DNA of 9,998 bases from Methylocystaceae bacterium (GTDB lineage: Bacteria > Pseudomonadota > Alphaproteobacteria > Rhizobiales > Beijerinckiaceae). The stretch is taken from contig PLZT01000494.1 in NCBI GenBank assembly GCA_003152255.1, forward strand, positions 1 to 9,998, read 5' to 3'. The position numbers and the translations under genes were made by a program. Position 1 is the stretch's first letter. The number at the start of each line of letters is the position of its first letter. Shown one piece after another: positions 1 through 6,050 of the stretch. The notes beneath the pieces are model-generated. The model searched no databases. It was not told the DNA's origin and saw only the letters and a program-made list of their open reading frames with translations.

Positions 1-283
1 CAAAAACGGCGTCAAAACAGCCATCCGCTTGCCATTTTCGAAAGGCGCTATAAATGCGCGTGTAGTGAATTTCTGCACGACCTTCTTGATCTCTTTCGAT
101 CGGCAGTTCTTTCCACTGACACCCCAGATAAAGCAATCGTAAAATGTAATTGAAGACCGTATGCAAAGTGAGTTTCGGCGCCGGGCCTCGGCTCCCGACG
201 GTAAGATGCGGCAAGACAAATTGCTGGAACTGCTCGAAACTCAATCTCGTCGGAATCGACTGCCATTGCTGGCTGCTCGCCAT
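1..283 (-). CDS. IS5-type transposase, N-terminal part (runs off window)
   Basis: This gene encodes the first 94 residues of a transposase that would cut and join the ends of its insertion sequence; the catalytic DDE part lies beyond the window. The visible part has the look of the DUF4096-type N-terminal domain of IS4/IS5-family transposases: GPAPKLTLHTVFNYILRLLY, then GCQWKELP, then IHYTRIYSAFRKWQADGCFD. I chose the ATG at 283 because family members I recall begin just before the QW-x-IPTRLS motif. The frame stays open upstream to an ATG at 439, adding 52 residues that do not look like transposase. No terminal inverted repeat can be confirmed because the other IS end is not in the window. 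Family assignment is by recognition; subgroup is uncertain. Confidence 0.8.
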   Translation of the reverse strand, partial: MASSQQWQSIPTRLSFEQFQQFVLPHLTVGSRGPAPKLTLHTVFNYILRLLYLGCQWKELPIERDQEGRAEIHYTRIYSAFRKWQADGCFDAVF

Positions 284-663
284 TTTGCCCCACAAAGAAA
301 TTAGATTTTTGCCCGCTTCGGTCGCTATCATTAAAAAGTCCGTAACTACAGCGCTTACAGACAAATTCGCACGATTCGCAAAACCCGCAACCAGTAGTAT
401 GTTTTGCGGGGCGACTGCACGATCGAAATCACTCGCCATGTCCGCTCAGTGATGTATCACGAACGAGGCCGGCGCATGGATTTCTAGCGGTCTTTGTCGC
501 TGAATGACCCCAAGGAGACGCCCCTATGGCCATGGCCAAGGCGAAAGTAACCTATCAGATGCAATGTATTTGGAATGAAACTTGGTTTTTGGACAGATAG
601 CCCGACTTTATAATCGAGGCGAGATTGCGAGGAGGCCCCGGTCTGATGAGTTTGCCGGCGTCC
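284..663. other. Intergenic stretch beside the insertion sequence
   Basis: This stretch must contain the upstream end of the insertion sequence, but its boundary cannot be placed without the other end. It holds an in-frame 5' extension of the transposase frame (284-439, minus) and a 24-codon ORF at 526-600. A TATAAT hexamer at 609-614 has no convincing -35 partner. The segment TCCGCTCAGTGA at 441-452 resembles the core of the repeat motif arrayed at 9172-9967, though one weak match could be chance. Confidence 0.4.
526..600 (+). CDS. Possible 24-residue peptide, unknown function
   Basis: A short ORF begins MAMAKAKVTYQ and ends CIWNETWFLDR, closing with TAG. A strong Shine-Dalgarno sequence, AAGGAGA, sits at 512-518, about seven bases before the ATG at 526; a second ATG at 532 is in frame. 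The first half is basic and the second half carries two tryptophans, a cysteine and a phenylalanine. I recognise no family. It could be a small peptide gene, a leader peptide, or the head of a gene cut short by rearrangement next to the insertion sequence. It faces the end of the transporter gene, so it is not in an operon with the ATP-grasp gene. The main support is the ribosome binding site. Confidence 0.3.
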   Translation: MAMAKAKVTYQMQCIWNETWFLDR

Positions 664-1974
664 TCAATCGTTTTCGTCTCCGACTTCTCCTTCGCGATTT
701 GCTAGAATCCGAGGATCCAGTAAGCCTTGGACTGGAAGAATGATCGCGTAGATGCTTATTGTGGCGACCACACAAAGCGAAAAACCGCCGTAACGGTCGT
801 AGAGATAGGATCCGAGGAGGTCGCTGCCTCGCAACGAGATGAAATAAGCGCTGCTAGCGACCATCATCGTCGTGCCCTCCAAACCCTTTGGGCATGATCG
901 CATGATCAGGTCGACGATCGCGGCCGTCGCCAAGCCGCCCAAGACCCCGATAGCTGCGGCGACCGCCAGTGCGTCTGCGACGGAGTTCACCAGCAACAGC
1001 GGCGCGTATTGCGGAATCGCGACTACGGCCCCCCAGCGCAAAAGCACCTTCAAATCAAACCGTCGACTGAGCGCCGCAAACAGAATGTATGCGGGGACGA
1101 AACCGGCGGTGAAGAGAGCGTTCCAGAGACCCCACTGCCAGTCCGTCGCGTGCAGGTTGTTTTGGAGATGGTATTGCAGCGCAGTTCCCGAACCCGGCGC
1201 GAAATTCCAAAGGAGCCAGATAAAGAGCGGGAGGCGCACATCCGGCTCGCGAGCGAAGCGCCGCAGCTCTCCCCAATCGCCCAGTGAAATAGCGCGCTCC
1301 GCAGAATCGCCTAGCGCGAGACAGGCGGGCCGCCGCATTGCAAAGAAGGCAACGCAAAGTGAGGCGGTCGCGCCGGTGAGAAAAAGCGCCTGACTGGCGG
1401 ACCGGCTATCGAGCGCGTTCGACATTTCGCTCAACTCGCCGCCGACCAGATAGGCCGCCGCCATAGGCGCTGCAGTGAATATGTTCCAAACTACGCTCGT
1501 GTGGCCGCAAAGGTTGAAAGTTTGTCCAAACATGGCCATCGAGCCGTTCTGGGCGCTGGCGATGAACAAAGCGCAGATGGTCAGGAGGATGACCGCCGTG
1601 AGCGCGGCTTCCCGTGTTAGCGGGACGAGCGCGAACCCGCCGTAAATCGCGCAACTGAAAAGCGCGCCATACAAAATAATGGCTCTGTCCGCTCCCGGGC
1701 GTTGCGCGATCATCCTGTCCCGCATCAAGCCGAACAAAAAAGAGAAATATAACGGCAAGGACGCGAAGATTCTAAATTGTGACGTCTCTTCCGCACTTAA
1801 ATGCAGGCGATTTTTCAATATGAAGCTTAGTGGAACGTCGACAAGGCCGCCGTTGGGATCGCACAACGACATCAGCGCCATCAGCGCCCCAAACTGTATC
1901 ATTGCTCGTGATTTAGCAGTGGAAAGGGATACCCCGTGCTGGATCCGCCTCTCTTCTAAACCTCGGGGCGCCAC
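664..1974 (-). CDS. MFS transporter, possibly BT1 (folate-biopterin)-like
   Basis: This is an inner-membrane transporter of about 436 residues with roughly eleven or twelve hydrophobic segments. Just after the first helix comes PLSFILKNRLHLSAEETSQF, followed by SLPLYFSFLFGLMRDR, which has the layout of BT1-like or other MFS proteins: a short loop, helix 2, then the basic cytoplasmic GLMRDR turn. The central loop is charged (LGDWGELRRFAREPD). The frame is open to an ATG at 2085, but nothing there resembles a ribosome binding site. The GTG at 1974 has GGAGAGG seven bases upstream, so I prefer it; the first helix starts about 25 residues later (at MIQFGALMALM). Substrate is unknown. It is divergent from the HDO-like gene, and export of, or uptake for, a product of the neighbouring enzymes is inference only. 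Confidence 0.8.
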   Translation of the reverse strand: MAPRGLEERRIQHGVSLSTAKSRAMIQFGALMALMSLCDPNGGLVDVPLSFILKNRLHLSAEETSQFRIFASLPLYFSFLFGLMRDRMIAQRPGADRAIILYGALFSCAIYGGFALVPLTREAALTAVILLTICALFIASAQNGSMAMFGQTFNLCGHTSVVWNIFTAAPMAAAYLVGGELSEMSNALDSRSASQALFLTGATASLCVAFFAMRRPACLALGDSAERAISLGDWGELRRFAREPDVRLPLFIWLLWNFAPGSGTALQYHLQNNLHATDWQWGLWNALFTAGFVPAYILFAALSRRFDLKVLLRWGAVVAIPQYAPLLLVNSVADALAVAAAIGVLGGLATAAIVDLIMRSCPKGLEGTTMMVASSAYFISLRGSDLLGSYLYDRYGGFSLCVVATISIYAIILPVQGLLDPRILANREGEVGDEND

Positions 1975-2099
1975 ATGTCCGCCTCTCCAACCGACTGCAA
2001 CGACCGAAATTCCAAATGTCGTGTTCTGGCGGCGGTCTTGAGGGCAACTATATCTTGGAAAGTTTGTCGGCGAAAGTGACTGCATCTAGGAGCGTGAAT
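1975..2099. promoter_or_regulatory. Divergent control region between transporter and HDO-like gene
   Basis: These 125 bases separate two outward-facing starts: the GTG of the transporter at 1974, with GGAGAGG at 1982-1988 on the minus strand, and the ATG of the HDO-like gene at 2100, with AGGAG at 2088-2092. Promoters for both must lie here or just inside the genes. I see no clear -35/-10 pair and no convincing operator palindrome. Confidence 0.4.
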
Positions 2100-2522
2100 A
2101 TGGATCCGGAAAGGGAGAGCCGCGATGATGCGGTGCTGACGATGGCCGGCTTAGCCGCAAATCGGCGTTACGCCTATCAGAGCATCGGTGCGCTAGGGGT
2201 CATCGAATTAACTGCGCCCGAACGCGCCGCGGCGGTTTCGAAGGGATTGAGGCGGTTGGGCGTAGTCGCTGACGATCGTCGCTACTTCGACCTACACGCG
2301 GTGCTCGACGTCAAGCATTCGCAAGCATGGAACGCGAATGTTCTGCATCCGCTCGTGCGTGAACAGCCAGAAACGGCCCGCGCCATAGCCGAAGGCGCCT
2401 TGATGCGTCTGGAGGCGGGACGCAGATGCTTCGAGAGATACCGCGCCGAATTTGGTCTACAGTTTGACTGTCACCAGCCCGCGCTCATAGATTCGTGTCG
2501 CCCATGTAACCCATCCGGGTGA
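2100..2522 (+). CDS. HDO-type iron-containing redox enzyme, apparently C-terminal half only
   Basis: The 140-residue protein resembles the second half of haem-oxygenase-like diiron oxidases (HDO), which use iron and O2 to N-oxygenate or oxidatively cleave amino-acid-like substrates. The pattern seen is YAYQSIGALGVIELTAPER (E36), then YFDLHAVLDVKHSQAW with H66, D70 and H73, then a C-terminal helix ending in GGRRCFERYRAEF-like residues (AGRRCFERYRAEF at 106-118). Family members usually exceed 220 residues and bring further Glu/His ligands from an N-terminal helical half that is absent here. Upstream sequence is the antisense of the transporter, so the missing half is not adjacent. The start at 2100 is firm: AGGAG lies seven bases upstream; an open frame back to 2016 has no such support. 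Its last 38 bases overlap the end of the ATP-grasp gene, tail to tail. It may be inactive, or half of a two-protein enzyme. Confidence 0.6.
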   Translation: MDPERESRDDAVLTMAGLAANRRYAYQSIGALGVIELTAPERAAAVSKGLRRLGVVADDRRYFDLHAVLDVKHSQAWNANVLHPLVREQPETARAIAEGALMRLEAGRRCFERYRAEFGLQFDCHQPALIDSCRPCNPSG

Positions 2523-3801
2523 GCCACTCAAAATCGTGGTCGATAAGCTTCTGACCTATGTCGATCCTATATCGCAGATTGGGAATAATTACGCGGCGAG
2601 CCCGGTTGTAAGCCGCGGCCTGAGCCTCACGAATGTTTGCGCCGACCCCCGTCACCACCATCGACCAGCCGTGATACCCAGCGGTTACAAGTTGGTCGCC
2701 CTCTAGCCCGACTTCGCCCAAATGGATGTTGTCGCGGTCCTCTCGCGAGAGTTCGCCCTCGATGATTATCGGAAGACCCACGGGCTCTGGCACGAACGTG
2801 CGGACATAAGGAAAGGGCCTGGTCGTCATGACGACCCCGACGCAAAAGCCGTCCGAAGTCTCCAACACCCCTTCGTCATGCTGCGTGAGAGATTTGAATA
2901 ATTTCGACCAGGATGTGCGCTGCAGCGGCTCCAGAATCGCATAACCGGGATAACCGAAACGGCTTGTGAATTCCAAGGGCCAAATGCCTCCTTCGTTCAC
3001 AATCGTATTCAGATTTATGTATCCGCAATAGCCGTGCTGCGCCAGCAAGGGCGCCATGCGCGCCAGGGTCTTTTCGAAGAAACGGTCGGTGTTCTGATAG
3101 GTGACGACGGTGCCCATCTCGCCGGTCAACTCGCCTAGGTCTCCAGGAAAAAACGCCTTGTGCTCCCAATCGAGACAGGCCGGACGCAGAAAACGCCGCC
3201 CGTTGAAATAGGCGCCCACGCCCGTCTCGACGCCGTCGACGTATTCCATCAACACGAAAGAGATGCGCTCGCGGTCGAGCTGGCGAAATTTCGCGCGGAG
3301 CATCGCGATGACGTCTCGACCGTCCGCCGCTCTTCCGACGTAATTGTCTGCGGCGCCGAATGTGTCGCCGTTGAACTTGAGGACATAACGCCCGGGATTT
3401 CGCTCTAAAAAGCGTTCGGCGTCGGCCAGCCGATCGAAACCGAACATCTGTGCGACCGGGAAGCCCAAATCGTGGAGCAGTCGCTGTGCATAGCCACGGT
3501 CGTTTTCAAGTCTGTCGCCGAAAGAGCAGCCGCCGATGACCTGGAATCCGGCCGCCCGCAATTCGTCCTGGCGGGTTCCGCGCTCCTCGGCGACATTCTC
3601 AAAAATTATGTAACCATCTCGGCCCGCTTCTCGGATCCAAGGAAGTTGCGATTCCCAATCGTCCACGCGCGGAGCGAGACCCGCAAGAGTGCCCTGACAA
3701 AGGGGTTCCGAGATGAAAACGCGAACTTCGTGACCTTCGGCCTGTAGTCTGAGATACATGGACGCGAGGTCGCAATAGTCTCCAATGCCGAGAAAGCGCA
3801 T
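2485..3801 (-). CDS. ATP-grasp ligase, PurD-like
   Basis: The product (about 438 residues) is an ATP-dependent carboxylate-amine ligase: it would activate a carboxylate as acyl phosphate and join it to an amine. Seen in order: an N-terminal alpha/beta domain (MRFLGIGDYCDLASMYLRLQ), FGDRLEND near 94-101, the nucleotide-binding strand VLKFNG at 140-145, MEYVDGVETGVGAYF at 185-199, GEMGTVVTYQ near 227-236, and the catalytic segment LNTIVNEGGIWPLEFTSRFG at 264-283 with metal-binding candidate E277. The order and the GEMGT and EFTSRFG motifs recall PurD (GAR synthetase), but the N-domain and C-terminal part diverge enough that I do not think it makes GAR. The frame opens at a GTG at 3810; I prefer ATG 3801, preceded by AGAGTGG and the better N-terminus. 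It is divergent from the SET gene 66 bases away. Substrate is unknown. Confidence 0.8.
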   Translation of the reverse strand: MRFLGIGDYCDLASMYLRLQAEGHEVRVFISEPLCQGTLAGLAPRVDDWESQLPWIREAGRDGYIIFENVAEERGTRQDELRAAGFQVIGGCSFGDRLENDRGYAQRLLHDLGFPVAQMFGFDRLADAERFLERNPGRYVLKFNGDTFGAADNYVGRAADGRDVIAMLRAKFRQLDRERISFVLMEYVDGVETGVGAYFNGRRFLRPACLDWEHKAFFPGDLGELTGEMGTVVTYQNTDRFFEKTLARMAPLLAQHGYCGYINLNTIVNEGGIWPLEFTSRFGYPGYAILEPLQRTSWSKLFKSLTQHDEGVLETSDGFCVGVVMTTRPFPYVRTFVPEPVGLPIIIEGELSREDRDNIHLGEVGLEGDQLVTAGYHGWSMVVTGVGANIREAQAAAYNRARRVIIPNLRYRIDIGQKLIDHDFEWLTRMGYMGDTNL

Positions 3802-3867
3802 CGCAGCCACTCTTTGCCAAAACCGCGGTTCAGATTAAGCTAGCACAAATCTCGAAAAGAGGTCGAT
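3802..3867. promoter_or_regulatory. Divergent start region between ATP-grasp and SET genes
   Basis: Only 66 bases separate the two outward-facing starts, so the genes very likely share a bidirectional control region. AAGAGG at 3857-3862 serves the SET gene. GCGGTT and AAGCTAGC are present, but I see no clear promoter hexamers or long operator. Confidence 0.4.
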
Positions 3868-4689
3868 ATGCTTCTCATCAAGACGCACGTCGCGCCGAGC
3901 TCCATACACGGGAACGGCCTATTTGCGAGCGAAGACGTTCCTATCGGCAAGGAGATTTGGCGTTTTCTCCCACCCTTCGATCTAACCGTCTCTGAAGAAG
4001 CCTTGACGGATTTGCCCGCCGCCGTGCGCGAGCATCTCGACCTTTACGCCTATCGCTCGCGCGATCTCGGCGGCGCGTTGGTGCTGCCCGGCGACAACGC
4101 AAAATTTCTCAACCACTGTAGCGCTCCCAACACCGTGGAGCGCCGCTTTGCATCCTTCGCGTCGCGACCCATTGCGATCGGGGACGAGATCACTTGCGAC
4201 TACGGCGCCTTTTGCGTGGACTGGGAGGGTGCAATCAAAAGCGACGTTAAGCCGCCAGTGCTGTCTGCGGGATCGAGACCTCCGCATCAGAGGAGCTATG
4301 CGCGGCTGCGATGCGGAAAGCATGGCGTCGGTGTTTTCGCCATCACCGACATTCCAGGGGGTGTTCGACTGTTCGAAGCAGACACTGGCGTAACCGTGCG
4401 CGTGCCCGTTCACGTCGTGGATGCGCTCCCAGCGTCCGAACTGCGGCGCATGTATTACGACTTTTGTCCGCTGATTGGAGGCGAATTCATTGCGCCTCCG
4501 CATTTCGATCTGCTTACGCCGGGTTGGTACACAAACCATTCCAACGCGCCCAACATTCATGTGGGGCCGGCGCTTGAGTTCACTTCGGCTCGTGCGATCG
4601 CCAAGGGCGAAGAACTGACCACGGACTATGCAAGCTATAGCGAGCACGCGCGGCGCTTTTTGGCGGAATGGGGATTAGGCGGTGACTGA
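3868..4689 (+). CDS. Tandem double SET-domain protein, putative methyltransferase
   Basis: This 273-residue protein carries two SET domains in a row. SET domains transfer a methyl group from S-adenosylmethionine, classically to lysine side chains. Copy one: GNGLFASEDVPIGK (15-28), NHCSAPN (82-88) and GDEITCDYG (105-113). Copy two: GVGVFAITDIPGG (153-165), NHSNAPN (223-229) and GEELTTDY (247-254). Both keep the NHxxxPN and GxExTxDY signatures that build the pseudoknot and the cofactor and lysine site, so neither looks dead, although copy one has C in place of S in NHS. There is no post-SET cysteine cluster. The ATG at 3868 follows AAGAGG by five bases. Bacterial SET proteins are usually single-domain. 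The methyl acceptor is unknown; the neighbouring ligase suggests its product or a partner protein, which is inference. Confidence 0.85.
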   Translation: MLLIKTHVAPSSIHGNGLFASEDVPIGKEIWRFLPPFDLTVSEEALTDLPAAVREHLDLYAYRSRDLGGALVLPGDNAKFLNHCSAPNTVERRFASFASRPIAIGDEITCDYGAFCVDWEGAIKSDVKPPVLSAGSRPPHQRSYARLRCGKHGVGVFAITDIPGGVRLFEADTGVTVRVPVHVVDALPASELRRMYYDFCPLIGGEFIAPPHFDLLTPGWYTNHSNAPNIHVGPALEFTSARAIAKGEELTTDYASYSEHARRFLAEWGLGGD

Positions 4690-4750
4690 ACGGCAAGCAA
4701 TCGGGGTGACTGCGACGACCGCTCTTGGCGCTTCAGCGACAAGGAGCCTC

Positions 4751-4783
4751 CGCCGCGGAACCGTCTGGCGGCGTCAGCTTTTT
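4751..4783 (+). terminator. Probable intrinsic terminator of the SET gene
   Basis: CGCCGC at 4751-4756 pairs with GCGGCG at 4768-4773 across an 11-base loop. Five T residues (4779-4783) follow six positions after the stem. It stands about 60 bases after the SET stop codon in the right orientation. The gap before the T-run makes it a moderate rather than textbook terminator. Confidence 0.4.
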
Positions 4784-4797
4784 GGCCTATCGCGTCG

Positions 4798-4825
4798 ATT
4801 GTCGAAATTCGCGAATTTCGACAAT
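4798..4825. repeat. Perfect 28-bp palindrome
   Basis: The half-site ATTGTCGAAATTCG is followed immediately by its exact reverse complement, with no spacer. It lies in non-coding DNA between the SET gene and the winged-helix gene. It could be a dimer-binding operator, a recombinase core site, or the footprint of an inversion or excision. Without a loop it is not an ordinary terminator, and it has no flanking T-run. Confidence 0.8.
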
Positions 4826-4982
4826 GCGCCGCAAGTTCCATAATCACCGCTTCCGCGAATCCGCGAGGTTTGCGCGACGCCGCCCGCGAAAATGTCCGCT
4901 GGCGCACCCGCCGCTGCTCAGCCCCCATCCGGCACGGCGATTTTCGCCTTGTCGTTCCCCAACCGCTCGTCTGCATGGAATG

Positions 4983-5014
4983 AAAAGGCCCGGATCGCGG
5001 GGGGCGATCCGGGC
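4983..5014 (-). terminator. Strong hairpin with U-run on the minus strand
   Basis: GCCCGGATCGC at 4988-4998 and GCGATCCGGGC at 5004-5014 form a perfect 11-bp stem around five G residues. Read on the minus strand the stem is followed by CCTTTT (4983-4986 give the T residues), the form of an intrinsic terminator. No minus-strand gene is visible immediately upstream of it. It may therefore end an unannotated antisense transcript from the 5015-5384 region or simply insulate the replication-type gene from the left half. Confidence 0.5.
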
Positions 5015-5206
5015 TGAATGTTGAGCCGCGGTCATGGGCGGTGCGGCTCCTAAGGTAGAGCGGACGCCCGAATTGCTAAGAAAGAGTTAAGGCCGAGCGC
5101 CGGCGTGGGCGCTTGCCAGAATCACCGGCCCGATGCACGCTGACCGATGCGCGCGCTGATTTGCGTCGCGCCGACTGATGGAGAATAGCCCTTAGAAACA
5201 CGAAGA

Positions 5207-5314
5207 CCCGCCTGAGAGGCGGGCCGGTGTCCCGGCAAGCCGGGGAATATCGAAGAGTTTGGCGACCTCGATACTCCCCGAAATCGCGATTCGAATCAAG
5301 CCCCTTGTTTGGGG
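5207..5314 (+). promoter_or_regulatory. Structured 5' leader of the winged-helix gene
   Basis: Four hairpins follow one another before the gene that starts at 5385: CCCGCCT/AGGCGGG (5207-5223); CCCGGC/GCCGGG (5231-5244); a longer one joining GGGGA (5242-5246) to TCCCC (5275-5279) and TATCGA (5248-5253) to TCGATA (5268-5273) around a 14-base loop; and CCCC/GGGG (5301-5314). The second and third share bases 5242-5244, so they could be alternative folds. A folded leader in front of a putative replication initiator would fit control by antisense RNA or attenuation, but that is inference; it matches no riboswitch I know. Confidence 0.45.
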
Positions 5315-5384
5315 GAACGGATTTGCTTGCCGAAAATCAGCCCTCTCCCGGCGCGGTCGACGTGTTCGACCCGAAGGAAGAGTC

Positions 5385-6050
5385 ATGTCTGCATTCTGCC
5401 TATCCCTATCCCTACCCCTGCCCGGCCTCGGCGTAGCCAGCCGCGCCCTTTGGCCCGTCTGGCGCGATAGCACCCGCAAGGAAGTCCGCTTCCAGCCGCT
5501 ACCCAAGCGCCAGGCCGTGAAGCTGTTTCACCACGCCCGCCGGCTGGAGCGGCAGACCCGCGCTCGCAATCGGCAAGACGGCGCCATCGGCAGGAACGGC
5601 TTGCTGGCGCTCCATGCGCTGCTGTTCGACTTCATGCATTACGCCAGCGGGCGGCTCGATCCGTCGATCAAGGCCATCGCCCGCGCCGCCAACATCAGCG
5701 AAAGCAGCGTCAAGCGCGGACTCGTCAAGCTGAAGGCCGCCGGCGTCGTCACATGGCTACGCCGCTGCGCCGAGGATTGGATCGACGGGCGCTTCGTGCT
5801 GCGGCAGCAGACCAACGCCTATGGCGTGCTGCCCGCCGCGCAGTGGCGCGGTTATGCGCCGCCGGCGGCCCCGCCGGCGCCGTTTGCGGGGTCATGGCGG
5901 GATCACGCTCCCCTGCCCGATCCGCTCACCAGCGCCTGCCAGGAGGTCAGCGTCGCGGCGATGGCCAGGGCGCTGGACAGCGACCCTCACGATGGGCTCG
6001 CGGCGGCGCTGGGCCGACTGGGGCGCAACATCATGGGCGCGAACGCCTAG
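5385..6050 (+). CDS. Winged-helix protein, putative replication initiator of a mobile replicon
   Basis: The 221-residue product carries a DNA-binding helix-turn-helix at about 91-128 (LDPSIKAIARAANISESSVK and the recognition-helix continuation RGLVKLKAAGVVTWLRR), followed by a beta wing (RFVLRQQTNAYGVLP). A basic helix-rich stretch precedes it (KRQAVKLFHHARRLERQTR), and RQDGAIGRNGLLALHALLFD is a motif I recall from alphaproteobacterial plasmid and integrative-element proteins labelled helix-turn-helix or replication protein. The C-terminal third is Ala/Pro-rich and weakly conserved. ATG 5385 follows GAAGGAAGAG; an open frame back to a TTG at 5259 lies within the structured leader and is less likely. 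The role in replication rests on family resemblance and on the ParA genes 1.8 kb away; a plain transcription factor is the alternative. Confidence 0.65.
   Translation: MSAFCLSLSLPLPGLGVASRALWPVWRDSTRKEVRFQPLPKRQAVKLFHHARRLERQTRARNRQDGAIGRNGLLALHALLFDFMHYASGRLDPSIKAIARAANISESSVKRGLVKLKAAGVVTWLRRCAEDWIDGRFVLRQQTNAYGVLPAAQWRGYAPPAAPPAPFAGSWRDHAPLPDPLTSACQEVSVAAMARALDSDPHDGLAAALGRLGRNIMGANA

Larger units (their letters stand above)
4690..5384. other. Gene-free stretch rich in inverted repeats
   Basis: I see no credible gene in these 695 bases: the open frames present lack ribosome binding sites and are Arg/Ser-rich out-of-frame readings. It holds a likely terminator for the SET gene (4751-4783), a perfect 28-bp palindrome (4798-4825), a strong 11-bp hairpin (4988-5014) and, from 5207 on, a structured leader for the next gene. 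The segment GAGCGGACGCCCGAA at 5058-5072 loosely resembles the repeat motif of the right-hand array. Confidence 0.5.

Noticed and set aside
150..452. Plus-strand 100-codon frame at the left edge
   Set aside because: It lies opposite the transposase, whose conserved motifs are clear, and has no ribosome binding site.
3982..4647. Long minus-strand frame opposite the SET gene
   Set aside because: The plus strand carries two clear SET domains. The antisense frame is a by-product of GC-rich codon use and has no recognisable motifs.
4635..4976. Minus-strand gene of about 113 codons after the SET gene
   Set aside because: It overlaps the SET gene end and the 28-bp palindrome, is very Arg/Ser-rich, has no ribosome binding site and resembles no protein family.
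5021..5110. tRNA-like segment containing GGTAGAGC
   Set aside because: No cloverleaf, T-loop or matching acceptor stem can be drawn around it.
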